Below, one piece after another: positions 55,089 through 64,000 of a stretch of 64,000 nucleotides of DNA; the stretch's first letter is position 1, and each line of letters begins with the position of its first letter. The notes below the pieces were generated by a model. That model worked only from the letters and a program-made list of their open reading frames with translations, had not been told where the DNA came from and did not search any database. Made by a program: the position numbers and the translations under genes. The stretch is taken from the NCBI GenBank assembly GCA_004764695.1, contig SMSO01000035.1, positions 1,858,001 to 1,922,000 of the forward strand, given 5' to 3'. The DNA is from Schizochytrium sp. TIO01 (taxonomy: Eukaryota; Sar; Bigyra; Thraustochytrida; Thraustochytriidae).

Positions 55089-55871
55089 ATTGCACCCAAT
55101 ATTATAGCCTCGAGCGGCTTTGTTGTTGGAGTTTCACAAAAGGCAATGGTCGAGACGCCCTGCTCAGGCGTACTAGAGATTGTTTCTAAAGGAAGCAGTG
55201 AACTTGGCGTCCGCAATGCCGACAATGCTGGAGTTCAAAGTATGCACCTGCACTGACTGTGCAAGAAAGTGTATGAAGAAACTAGCCTCAGGTCTGCAGC
55301 CGACCAGGGATCTTTCCAGCCAACTTAGCCTGGGCTGGGACGCGCCCAGAGACCTAGAGGCCTCTAGAGGCGACGGGAAATGGGTGTTTGGACTACTGCG
55401 CTGCACGGACGGAGTCCCTTCAGTCTTTATCGTCTTGATTATTATTAGTTCTTTTGGCCTATGTGTCAGTACTCCCTTGGTTAATAGAGAATTAACAAAA
55501 ACCTTTTATTTTCCTTAAGCAAAGAAAAAGGTTTTTAGGTTTTGTACAACTGAGTATGCCTATGCATATTATGTATAGGTCTAAATATTATTATTAATTT
55601 TTAAGTAAAATAATAAAAACAATGAAAAAATGAAAAACAAAGATAGAAATGAGATTCCAATCTGGGCTATTGCTTCAGCTCCTGATGATGTCTTAGCACT
55701 TAAAGAGCGAACTCACAAAGGAGTCATCACAATCTCAGTGCACATTATGTACAAAGTTTGTTTTACTGAAGGATACTAGCTTACAGTTTCCTATTGATCG
55801 GTGAAGACATCTTGAATTTGTCTGATCTGATTTTTTCAATGTAATATAAAAACAAGGCGACTCATTTCCTC

Positions 55872-55911
<40 letters not shown>

Positions 55912-56950
55912 AGTAAACTATTTTTAAACGGGAAGAGCTGTTTCTATAAGTTTCTGCCTAGGATGTGCTCAATATTTCCCCTTCCTGACTGTCCTTTTCA
56001 GAAGCCACACTCACAAGAGTATATATCTGCCAAGTCAGTTGTTAGCTAGCTATGTTCAAGTTTCTAGTTTGCAAGCCCAAACTCAGGTAATACTAGAGGT
56101 CAAGCGAAGCCTCTGCGAGACCAAGTCTATCGATGAGTTAGTAAAAATGTAGGAGAAAATGGAAAACAAACAGAGATACATAAGAGACTAGCTAGAAAAA
56201 TAAATGTGTGGCTGGCTACTAACAACAAAGGGGACGGTCCATTAGGCATGATTTCTCGCGCCTCGCATGAAAAGGTGGATACGTGCCTGCACGTATGGGG
56301 TGCAGATGAAACTTGGTAAGAGCAAGAGATTACCTGCATGGAACTAAATGAACATATTGATACTTTATAACGATGCTGATGGATTTAATTTCGGTCCATA
56401 GAACGAAATTAAGAAAGGAGATCTTTCGTACCTCTTGGCTACAGACAATGACAGCGAGCAATTGATGATACATGTCTCAGAGAAACAATCGCATGGTCAC
56501 ACGAGTGGTTCTAGTTTAGAATAATCATTTGCATAGACATTGATAGCTTGCCCATGCAGTAGTGGTGAACACAAATGCGTGAGGCTTTAGGTATTCGTAC
56601 CATCAACTGGTAACGGAGGGGCTCAGGGAGCGTAAAGAGACTTGTATTTCGGAAGGAAATCAGAAGACTCTAAATTTAGCCTATGATAGTCATGTTGGAA
56701 CGTGAACAAACTGAAGTGATATTCACAAGAGCTACTACTATGCAGACTTTTTCCCACTCTTCGTCAGTGGTGTCAACTTTCTTCGTGAACAGAACGAAGA
56801 AAGAACCAGTCTAATTAATGTTGTCCACTTGAGCATATGACAGTTTCATCACAAAGACAATATTCTCCCGATACTTTGATGAATCTGTTTGTGTGGGAGT
56901 CCTTAAATAGTATAGATGCGAAAGTTGGACTTCAATTTGCCTATGGAAGC
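55089..56950. other. Intergenic region
   Basis: 1.9 kb between two minus-strand genes, with no supported gene. It includes AT-rich sequence near 55550-55630 and the ATT microsatellite at 55873-55920. Confidence 0.45.
55873..55920. repeat. (ATT)n microsatellite
   Basis: About sixteen ATT units without interruption. Confidence 0.95.
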
Positions 56951-59900
56951 TTAGATCCGTGGCAAGGTAGGCAGCTGATTGGAGTTTAGATTTTTCATGG
57001 AGGCAACGTTGGAGTGCTCATTGGCAAAGTGCTCGTCAATGCCAAATGCGTTGGCGTAAACTGGGTTGCGAAGGATGGAGTAAGAAGTCAAGCCGCTAAC
57101 AATTCCACGCCGCTTAGCATAGCTGATAGGCGGGTGTAAGTTGACCCGTGTAACCTGGTTCTTATTGACAAAGCCGCATGACATAATGTTCAAAGCTGCA
57201 ACAGTGAATTTCCGGAATCGCGTGGAAATGTGCACCAGAATAAGACACCCAACGTAGATAACGAGAGTACCGACGAGGGGGATGATGAAAGGTAGGGTCA
57301 TTCGATAGCTTATTTCGCTGCGGAAAGAGTCGTCGTCACTAGATGTGCGAAAAATAAAGTTGACAGCGTTGCCAAACCAGCCAGTATCTTCGGTATCATC
57401 GTCTGATGGGAACCAAAACATGCCCGGCGTTGAGTACATCCAGATTGCAAAAGCAAGGTTTGGGATAATTGCAAAAAGGAGGGTGCTAGAAGCAAAATTA
57501 GTCCAAATACGACCATCGTATCGTGGGGGAATCCTGTAGAATCTCAGCAGAAAGAATTTGTCCGTCCAGTAGTACACTGCAAAGGCTATCATGGCGATAG
57601 GGTAGAGAATGGGAATGCCTGGGCCATACAGAAAGGTTACAAACACAGTCATGAGGTTCTGTGCAATGCGGTAATGCAAAAGAAAAGTTGGACCAGTAAA
57701 CCATTCATTGAGCTCACGTTGCGAAGATGCCTTATGGCAACGCCGATTCCTCGTAATTAAAACTGTTGAGAGGTAACCAATCAGAACAAAGAGCTGCGGT
57801 GCAAACGTATTAATAAGCATGATGAAGATGACCTGTAAACCGACATCAGCATACCATGTCGTTGTGAAATCGGTATAGCCATCAAGTCCAGAGAGTCGAT
57901 TAATGAAGCCAAGACCAATCAGGCTCCAGTCTTCGTTGACTAAGAAAATTACCAAACCAGTGTTAAAGACCAACGTGAGAAAAATACGCCGTGAGAGAGA
58001 AATTTGCATAGGAATGAGGGAATGGTGTTTCTCAAAGTTTACAAACATAGACATTTGAAAACGAATGAAAAAGTTCGTCGCAGCAATGATAATTGAAAGC
58101 ATGAAGGTATATCCGAAGAGGGGTGCTTTATTTTTCCAAAACTCATAGCACTCATCGGATGGATCGAGAGTCGCAGAAGCAACTTCAGAAAATGTAGATA
58201 GACCACATGCGCATTCGAGGAAGGCAGTTAACCAAGACTCATATACGGATTCCGACGTAAAATCACCAGAAAAAACTAAATCTGCGAACTCGGAAAGTGA
58301 AGTCACATTGCCTGGTAAAACACACTCCGTATCCGTTAATTCTTCTTTGACTACCTCACGGACTGTAGCAAATGCATTTGTGGCCACAATAGAAATAATC
58401 AAAATGCAGAATCCAACGAGTGTTGTGAACAGGCGGCGGCGAAACCGGTCCCAATAACCATAGTCGTAATTCTCCCAGATAATTGTTGACGGGGGCGGTG
58501 CAGGACGAACCCTTAGTGTTTTTTCGTGAAACAATGGTTGTTCACGCGCCATTCGGCGATCTGACATCAGATCAAGGCAGCGTAAGTAACCAACTTGAGT
58601 CTCGAAGGTGATAAAGGCCGTCACAGCACGGTCACCGGCATCTACATGGCGCAATTCCTCGTTAAGGTCTTCGTATTCAGCATATAATTTGTCATATTTG
58701 GAAACTACACGGCGCAGTTCGCCTTCAATTAGACCGAGTTTTTCTACACGCTTGACAAATGCCTTGCGCACACGTACAAAGGATAACAAGTCTTCAGGTT
58801 CAATACTGTGAACACCATAAGACTCGACAGACTCAGAACGGCGCACTGGGCTGACAGGCAAACTAGCTGTACCAACACTGCGACCTACAGAATGACGTAA
58901 CGACGAGCGGCTACCAAGGTTTAAGTCATCCTCTACAATTCGTCGGTGTTCAATAACAGCGGCCTCCATTGCCTCTGCTTCTGCGTTGGAGAACTTGTCC
59001 CGGATGTGATATACTTTGGATGCGGCTTTCCAGAGCTTATGAATGATGCGACCTCTTTTCATATAAAGACTAATCAGCTTACCACTATTATGGGCAACAA
59101 TGACCTCATGCACAGGCTCGCCGGTAACCTCTGTAAAATATCGCTTCAGCTCCGTCTCTGTGGTATCAGGCGGGGTTTTGACAACCTGCACAGTGTATTC
59201 GTCCACTGTGAGGGTAGTGCGGGAAATAGTATACCCTTCACGCGTCTCAAAAATCGTGAGATAGAACACTCCAATAGCAAATATGCCAACAGCCACCATA
59301 TTGGTTCCCATATAGAGATACCCTAAATTTTTCCGGTTGACTGCACAACTTTCATCACAGTCCATAAAAGGAGTGAGAATATTGAGACCAACATTAGAGA
59401 GCTGCTCGTCTGCAACTACAAGTGTCGAATTCAAATCAGCATTAGCAAGGCTGGAAAGCATTGTGGACTGAAAGCATCCAACGAAGGAGTCCAAGCTGTC
59501 CTCATAGGAAGCCATATTGATATACAGCTGCGGAGTTACAATGATGCTGAGGAAAAGAAACATGCAGGATAACCATTTGAGCCATTTAAAATATAGACTG
59601 ATGCCTGCGCCGTAGCGTGCTAGCTCGGATTCTGGTCCAGTGCCGCAAAATAGTAGGTTTCCTATGCGACCGAGGTCTGGGCAATGTCTTCCTGTATGCG
59701 TTCCGAAATATGAATATGGCTTACCTTCACGATTCCGAGGATGATGCAAGTCCATGTAAGCCTTAGCCCGGGCCAACGAAGGTTTTTGGAATTCAAGTTT
59801 CATACGATTCTCAAGGGTTTCCTGGAGATCGCGCTCGTTCTCCTCAGCCAGATCTTCCGCATCCAGCTCATGTACCATTTCATCAAGATCTACAGCGAAT

Positions 59901-60583
59901 TCATCCTCACTTACGCTGCGCATGGTACGGAAATTGGATGGTGGTGGTCGCACCATGCTACCATCAGTTGATACTGCAATCGCTGGATCCGGATAATACA
60001 ATTCAGCTTGACGTGGGACACTACTTGGTCGCTCCGTATTGGTTGCAAGACCACCTTGAACATATTTAACACCTGATTGCTGGGAGGTATAACGTACTTT
60101 GTTTCCCATACTGTCTGTGGGTAATGATCTCTGTGCAGTGCTAAAGTTCTGCCGCGCAAGTTTTACTAGTTCGGATTTGGGTGCCTTAGGCGGCACGTTT
60201 ACTCCTGCTCGTGTTAATGCAGCTGCAAGACTTTCCCTTTTCCAAGCGTCAAAGCCGAGAGATGATCTGAGGCCAGGCGACTGCATTTCGAATGACCTTG
60301 GTCTAGTCCGTCTTTGCCGAGCATCTCGGACTGCGGCTGCGACGAGGGAATCTTCATCCACCTCCTCAGCAACAGCTATAGACCCATGATCTAGAGTGTG
60401 GCGGAAACTACTTCTGTTTGAGCTGCCGCTGTTGTTCGTGCCATTGCTTGTATGGCTATTTGCGTTGGCAAAGGAAGTCTCAGGGTCCTCTTCAGGGCTG
60501 CCCACACTCCAACGCCAAGAGTGTCTAGCTCCAGAGCGGCGATCCGATGTAGAGCCGGAGTCGTCGCCGTCATTGGAGGCCAT
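56951..60583 (-). CDS. TMEM63/OSCA (CSC1-like) channel protein, 1210 aa
   Basis: This family forms mechanically or osmotically gated, calcium-permeable cation channels. Residues 1-290 are a long, serine-rich cytoplasmic extension. GRIGNLLFCGTGPESELARYG precedes the first membrane helix near 331-354, and a second lies near 420-445. Residues about 455-675 form the cytosolic RRM-like domain: VKTPPDTTETELKRYFTEV at its start, then AFITFETQVGYLRCLDLM. RVRPAPPPSTIIWENYDY leads into the first pore-side helix near 712-738, equivalent to the conserved APxPxDVxWxN of the family. Seven or eight more helices follow to about residue 1160. Single exon, ATG start. A G-rich tract lies just upstream of the ATG. 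Family membership is firm; gating and ion are inferred. Confidence 0.82.
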   Translation of the reverse strand: MASNDGDDSGSTSDRRSGARHSWRWSVGSPEEDPETSFANANSHTSNGTNNSGSSNRSSFRHTLDHGSIAVAEEVDEDSLVAAAVRDARQRRTRPRSFEMQSPGLRSSLGFDAWKRESLAAALTRAGVNVPPKAPKSELVKLARQNFSTAQRSLPTDSMGNKVRYTSQQSGVKYVQGGLATNTERPSSVPRQAELYYPDPAIAVSTDGSMVRPPPSNFRTMRSVSEDEFAVDLDEMVHELDAEDLAEENERDLQETLENRMKLEFQKPSLARAKAYMDLHHPRNREGKPYSYFGTHTGRHCPDLGRIGNLLFCGTGPESELARYGAGISLYFKWLKWLSCMFLFLSIIVTPQLYINMASYEDSLDSFVGCFQSTMLSSLANADLNSTLVVADEQLSNVGLNILTPFMDCDESCAVNRKNLGYLYMGTNMVAVGIFAIGVFYLTIFETREGYTISRTTLTVDEYTVQVVKTPPDTTETELKRYFTEVTGEPVHEVIVAHNSGKLISLYMKRGRIIHKLWKAASKVYHIRDKFSNAEAEAMEAAVIEHRRIVEDDLNLGSRSSLRHSVGRSVGTASLPVSPVRRSESVESYGVHSIEPEDLLSFVRVRKAFVKRVEKLGLIEGELRRVVSKYDKLYAEYEDLNEELRHVDAGDRAVTAFITFETQVGYLRCLDLMSDRRMAREQPLFHEKTLRVRPAPPPSTIIWENYDYGYWDRFRRRLFTTLVGFCILIISIVATNAFATVREVVKEELTDTECVLPGNVTSLSEFADLVFSGDFTSESVYESWLTAFLECACGLSTFSEVASATLDPSDECYEFWKNKAPLFGYTFMLSIIIAATNFFIRFQMSMFVNFEKHHSLIPMQISLSRRIFLTLVFNTGLVIFLVNEDWSLIGLGFINRLSGLDGYTDFTTTWYADVGLQVIFIMLINTFAPQLFVLIGYLSTVLITRNRRCHKASSQRELNEWFTGPTFLLHYRIAQNLMTVFVTFLYGPGIPILYPIAMIAFAVYYWTDKFFLLRFYRIPPRYDGRIWTNFASSTLLFAIIPNLAFAIWMYSTPGMFWFPSDDDTEDTGWFGNAVNFIFRTSSDDDSFRSEISYRMTLPFIIPLVGTLVIYVGCLILVHISTRFRKFTVAALNIMSCGFVNKNQVTRVNLHPPISYAKRRGIVSGLTSYSILRNPVYANAFGIDEHFANEHSNVASMKNLNSNQLPTLPRI

Positions 60584-61692
60584 CCCTCAAAAACCGACCA
60601 GCAGACAGCCGTTTGCTCCTGAAGAGGGAAGAGGGGGGGAGGGGGGGAGGGTCAGCGGACCTGGCGATCGACACGTCGGCCGATCGATCAGCCAGCCAAT
60701 CCTTTGTTTAATTGAATTGGTCAATTGCAATTTGCAATTTGCAAACTTTGAATAAATGTGCACGTGCCGACTCTTGCAGTTTAATGTATTTAATTTCGTT
60801 AGGAGCTTCAGGTACCCAGCTTTAAGCCATTTGCAGTTTTTTTAATGCAGAAAAACAAGTTTCGTTGAGTATTTAATGGGATTTAAGCTGCTTCGATAAA
60901 AGTGGGTTAGCCTGGTTTTGAAGAGCTAGGCATAGTGCAACATCCAAAATCCCTCGTCTGTTTATCATAGCTCTGGTGTTCTTGCATTAAGTCTAACTGA
61001 GCCAAGAGAGGGAGCATCAGGTGCGAGAAAGAAAGCGACTTTACTTTTAATAATTCTTTCATTATGGGTTTTGGAACTTGAGGTAGCAGACAAAAGCAAA
61101 CAAAAAGATCAATCGCTTGCAGTTTGCCAGTGCGGTTGGAGACAGGAGGCATACAATTCACAGAAACATCGCTTGCTAGCGCAGCTCAAGAGGTACTGCG
61201 GCACTGCACCTGGTTTATTTGGTCGCTTGATGGAGTAATTACGAGGCTCGAGTTGAATAAATGGATAAATGAGTGAATGGGGAATTTCAAGTTGTGCAAA
61301 AAAGGACCCAGCTGACGTGCGTGGTAGTGTTCACTATAGGAAGGCACCCCCGTGAAAGTGGCAGTACAAAAAGAGTAGAAGAAAGCCTCCCGTTCCCCTG
61401 TTGAGAAGCTTGGTCGGTTTGTTCTGCCGCAACACCGTATCTAAAATGTCTGGCAACTGTACTATATCGCTGATGGATTGTTTCTAGGTTCTTGGTTTTC
61501 GTGTGTGTGTATATATTAACACAAATCTGTTGTAGAGTAAGGCTATAGTCTCTTTGTATTCTAGGTGACAAAACAACTTGGAATTTCTACAGAAAAGCCC
61601 AGCTTGGCACTGCTTAACAAACTTTTCTACCCTAACCGACTTCGCGTGTAGTAAATCAATTGTACAAAGGTGGGGAAGCGATTTTGTTCAAG
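60584..61692. other. Upstream region of the TMEM63/OSCA gene
   Basis: Contains the G-rich tract at 60625-60651 and AT-rich sequence near 60840-60880. No gene is seen. It must contain the promoter of the channel gene and the 3' end of the gene to the right. Confidence 0.4.
60625..60651 (+). repeat. G-rich tract (possible G-quadruplex)
   Basis: Four or more runs of three to seven G separated by single A residues, about 40 bp upstream of the channel gene's start codon and on the strand opposite to it, so the transcript would be C-rich. Confidence 0.7.
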
Positions 61693-62149
61693 TCACCGTA
61701 GCGAAAGTAGTTCTCCTACACGTCTAAAATATGGCATTCCCTGCGCGCCTAATCTCGCACGTCGTTGTACTTCTTCATGATTCAGCCTATGAGCTACAGC
61801 ATCAGTGTCATCGTCATCTCCGCTGCCACCTTCAGCATCACCGCACAAATAAACATTTTCTAGGGTCCGTAAACTATCTGCAGCCAGGCTGCTAGGGTCA
61901 AGTGCTGCAGATGAGAAAAAGCCTATCCTGCTATTTGCTAATGGCTTCCAATCCGTCTCAGTAATTCGATGAACCGTCGCTGATGATCATCTCTAGAGGC
62001 TAATTTAGCATATAATTCGATGTCACCTCGGAGAATACGAGCGAGCGAACGTGCAAGAAAGTATGTTTTGACCGAACTTCTATTCAGAAGTAGAACGTTA
62101 GACGTCCATAGTTGCCAAATCGGAATTCGCTCTTTTGCAGCAACAATCT
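61693..62149 (-). CDS. Frame-broken terminal exon of an unknown gene
   Basis: Two adjoining frames on the minus strand look strongly coding. The first, from an acceptor-like TAG near 62150, reads KERIPIWQLW, then SSVKTYFLARSLARILRGD and ELYAKLASRDDHQRRFIELL before a TAG. The second, offset by one base, overlaps it near 61965 and reads DWKPLANSRIGFFSSAALDP, then HRLNHEEVQRRARLG, ending in TGA at 61693-61695. Neither has a start codon, so this would be the 3' exon of a spliced gene reaching right. I do not recognise the family. The switch between frames needs a one-base error, a real frameshift mutation or a very short intron. Confidence 0.5.
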
Positions 62150-64000
62150 CTACTTATTGATTATTTCCAGAAAAGAAAACCCGTGACACATTTTCGATGT
62201 AAATTTATATTTTAAAGGCGACACTCCATCAATCTAAGCTACATCAGCAGGCCTTCGCCCGTGAAAAAAATTCTTTATTTAAACTTCGTCCTGCTGGTCC
62301 CTTACTTTTATTTAGCGCCCTGTCTAGGAGGGAGAAAAGCGCAGCGCGTGCACGCGCCATTTTATGGTCACTCTTTGCCTAGATGTACCATACTATCTAG
62401 CAACTCTGAGGTTTGCAATGTGTCTGTGTTGCAGCTTTTGCCTATGATTTGGGTGTGTACCATGGCTGTTGATTATTTATTGTGTAAAATGTATTAAGGT
62501 GGTAAATGTGATGGAAGTCCCCTTAGCAAAGATTTGTGCGTCGGAGTTGAGTACTTGAAGAACTTGAACTTTTGCTTTTTTCGGAAGAGAGTGGAGAAGC
62601 TTTTCTTCTAATATGGCGGGTTTTGTGAAGGTTAAGAAAGTCGAGGGCCTTCTTGATATCAATAAGACCTCCTTTACGAGATTTGGCCACGCGCACAAGA
62701 GCGAGATGAGTGGATATGCTTGTTTCTGGCACTGTTCGCGAAGATGAAGTTTTCCAAAATCAAAGTATTTAGTTTTTGAGTGCGACAGAACAGCTCTGTG
62801 CGTCAAGTCGCACACATACACACATTTTTTAGTCCTTTCCCCGAAAGAAGGTAGGTACTTAGTACCTACTAGGTCTTAATTGTTTAATTTTTTTAAAGCT
62901 GAGTTTATCAACATGACTTGAAAAATTAAATTTGGGAATCCAAAATCCGTCATAACTTTTATCGTTGCATGGTGAGTATTATCATGCTCAAAGTTCTGGA
63001 ATCAGTTTCAAGAACCAGAAGCAAAACTTTCAAGTCAAAATCAGGGTTTGTCATTAACTTACTAGCACATCTCCAAAGTTGGAGAACTTGAAATTTATAA
63101 TAGCGCATGCAAAGAACTTTACTAATTACTACCATTAGCCGCAACTACCCTACGCAACAAGAGCTCATATAACAACAAGTGATCCATTTACTAGAAATAA
63201 CAACAGGTCAATTAATCATCTCCCATTAGCTTTCTGAGGGAGTAACCTGAATGACGGTGAGGCAATATCGCAGCCTCGGAGGTACGGAAATTAAAACTTG
63301 CGGGAGGGTGTACCATTCAACCTAAAGAAATTGCAAAAATTGTTTGCCACTATGAGTGCAATGTTGCCATCGAGACGAACCTACTAAAATCGAGCGCCAC
63401 GAAAGGTAAACTCCATCTTAATATCTGCGAAGATCGAGTTTGTCAAGAAACAACATCTCAACTCGCGACAGTAGACAATCGCATGAGGGGACGCGTCGGA
63501 GCTGGGCGCAGACGTACAGCCTATTTGGTTTACAAAGATAATCGATTTTCGGCTGCCAAATTCTCATTGAACCTATACTAAAATTCTGAAAGTAGTGAGA
63601 CCCCTCTGGTCAGTAGCTAATAAATCATCGTTTCAATATGCAGCTGGGCTCTTTGGTTTGAGAAAAGCTTTTCGGAATCTAGTGCTCTCCTGTTATTTCA
63701 AACGGTAGTAAGGCCATTCATGCTAACATTCATCCACTCCAGTATAAAGCACCTGGTAGGTAACTATCTACTTCCCAGTCCAATACAAACAAGCCACAGC
63801 TACCTACTGCCCTCTTTAGGAAATATTCAATTTGAAGTTCACGGCCCACTTGCGAAACTCACAAAACTGAACAGCAATTAAGGTGTGCAAAAATAGTATG
63901 TGTGTATGATGTAGGTAGGTAGTTAGGTACCTTCAAGCTTCAGTAGAGATGGCTATTAGACTAGAGCGATTCAAAGATTTTACCGAGTTCCACCGAAAGT
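62150..64000. other. Right end, no supported gene
   Basis: Upstream exons of the broken gene at 61.7-62.1 kb should lie here, but I cannot place them. A weak coding-like frame (minus, about 62523-62732) is the best candidate. TAGGTA and TACCTA words are frequent near 62850 and from 63750 to 63930. Confidence 0.4.
62851..62869. repeat. Perfect 19 bp palindrome
   Basis: GTAGGTACT and AGTACCTAC are exact inverted copies around a single central T. Confidence 0.85.

Noticed and set aside
60396-60755. Plus-strand frame with a hydrophobic N-terminus opposite the channel gene's 5' end
   Set aside because: It lies antisense to the well-supported channel coding sequence and runs into the G-rich tract; its hydrophobicity comes from the antisense of serine and asparagine codons.
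1-64000. CRISPR arrays, rRNA and tRNA genes
   Set aside because: No repeat-spacer pattern, no recognisable rRNA sequence, and no convincing tRNA A/B boxes were seen on reading.

Overview
The window is nuclear DNA from a eukaryotic, intron-poor protist. It carries CCR4-NOT, SUMO-like, ER-lectin, PH/RhoGAP-like and TMEM63/OSCA-type genes. The few introns I can place are spliceosomal (GTAAGT or GTACGT donors, CAG acceptors). A CEP164-like WW protein suggests the cell makes cilia or flagella. An intron-poor flagellated stramenopile such as a labyrinthulomycete would fit, but that placement is an inference and not firm.

Layout. Positions 1 to about 12.8 kb hold no gene I can support. The stretch is a patchwork of tetranucleotide microsatellites, short AT-rich blocks and several strong inverted repeats. 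A small unknown gene follows at 12.9-13.6 kb. A CEP164-like gene (minus, 16.1-20.1 kb) and the CCR4-NOT scaffold CNOT1 (plus, 22.2-29.4 kb) diverge from a 2.1 kb spacer. A gene with a Rad60/Esc2-type SUMO-like domain (minus) converges on CNOT1.

Positions 31-36.5 kb are an accessory island. It holds a decayed Ulp1/C48-type cysteine-protease pseudogene, a 200 bp element with inverted termini, a tandem repeat of about 57 bp, and a 245 bp fragment about 97 percent identical to the N-terminal coding part of a methyltransferase gene 16.5 kb away in the same window. This looks like a dead transposon neighbourhood with a recently copied host gene fragment.

Positions 36.6-60.6 kb are gene-rich: a TMTC-type O-mannosyltransferase, a YghU-like glutathione transferase with an N-terminal membrane anchor, an oligopeptidase A-like M3 metallopeptidase with a possible organellar presequence, a RABL3-like GTPase, a two-exon OS-9/erlectin-type ER lectin, a METTL13/EEF1AKMT-like methyltransferase, a PH plus RhoGAP-like protein in two exons, and a large TMEM63/OSCA-type channel. 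The last 3.4 kb contain a coding-looking but frame-broken terminal exon and otherwise nothing I recognise.

The genes do not form a pathway. They are mostly housekeeping genes in convergent and divergent pairs with short 3' spacers. TMTC and the OS-9-like lectin both act in ER glycoprotein handling, but nothing suggests co-regulation.
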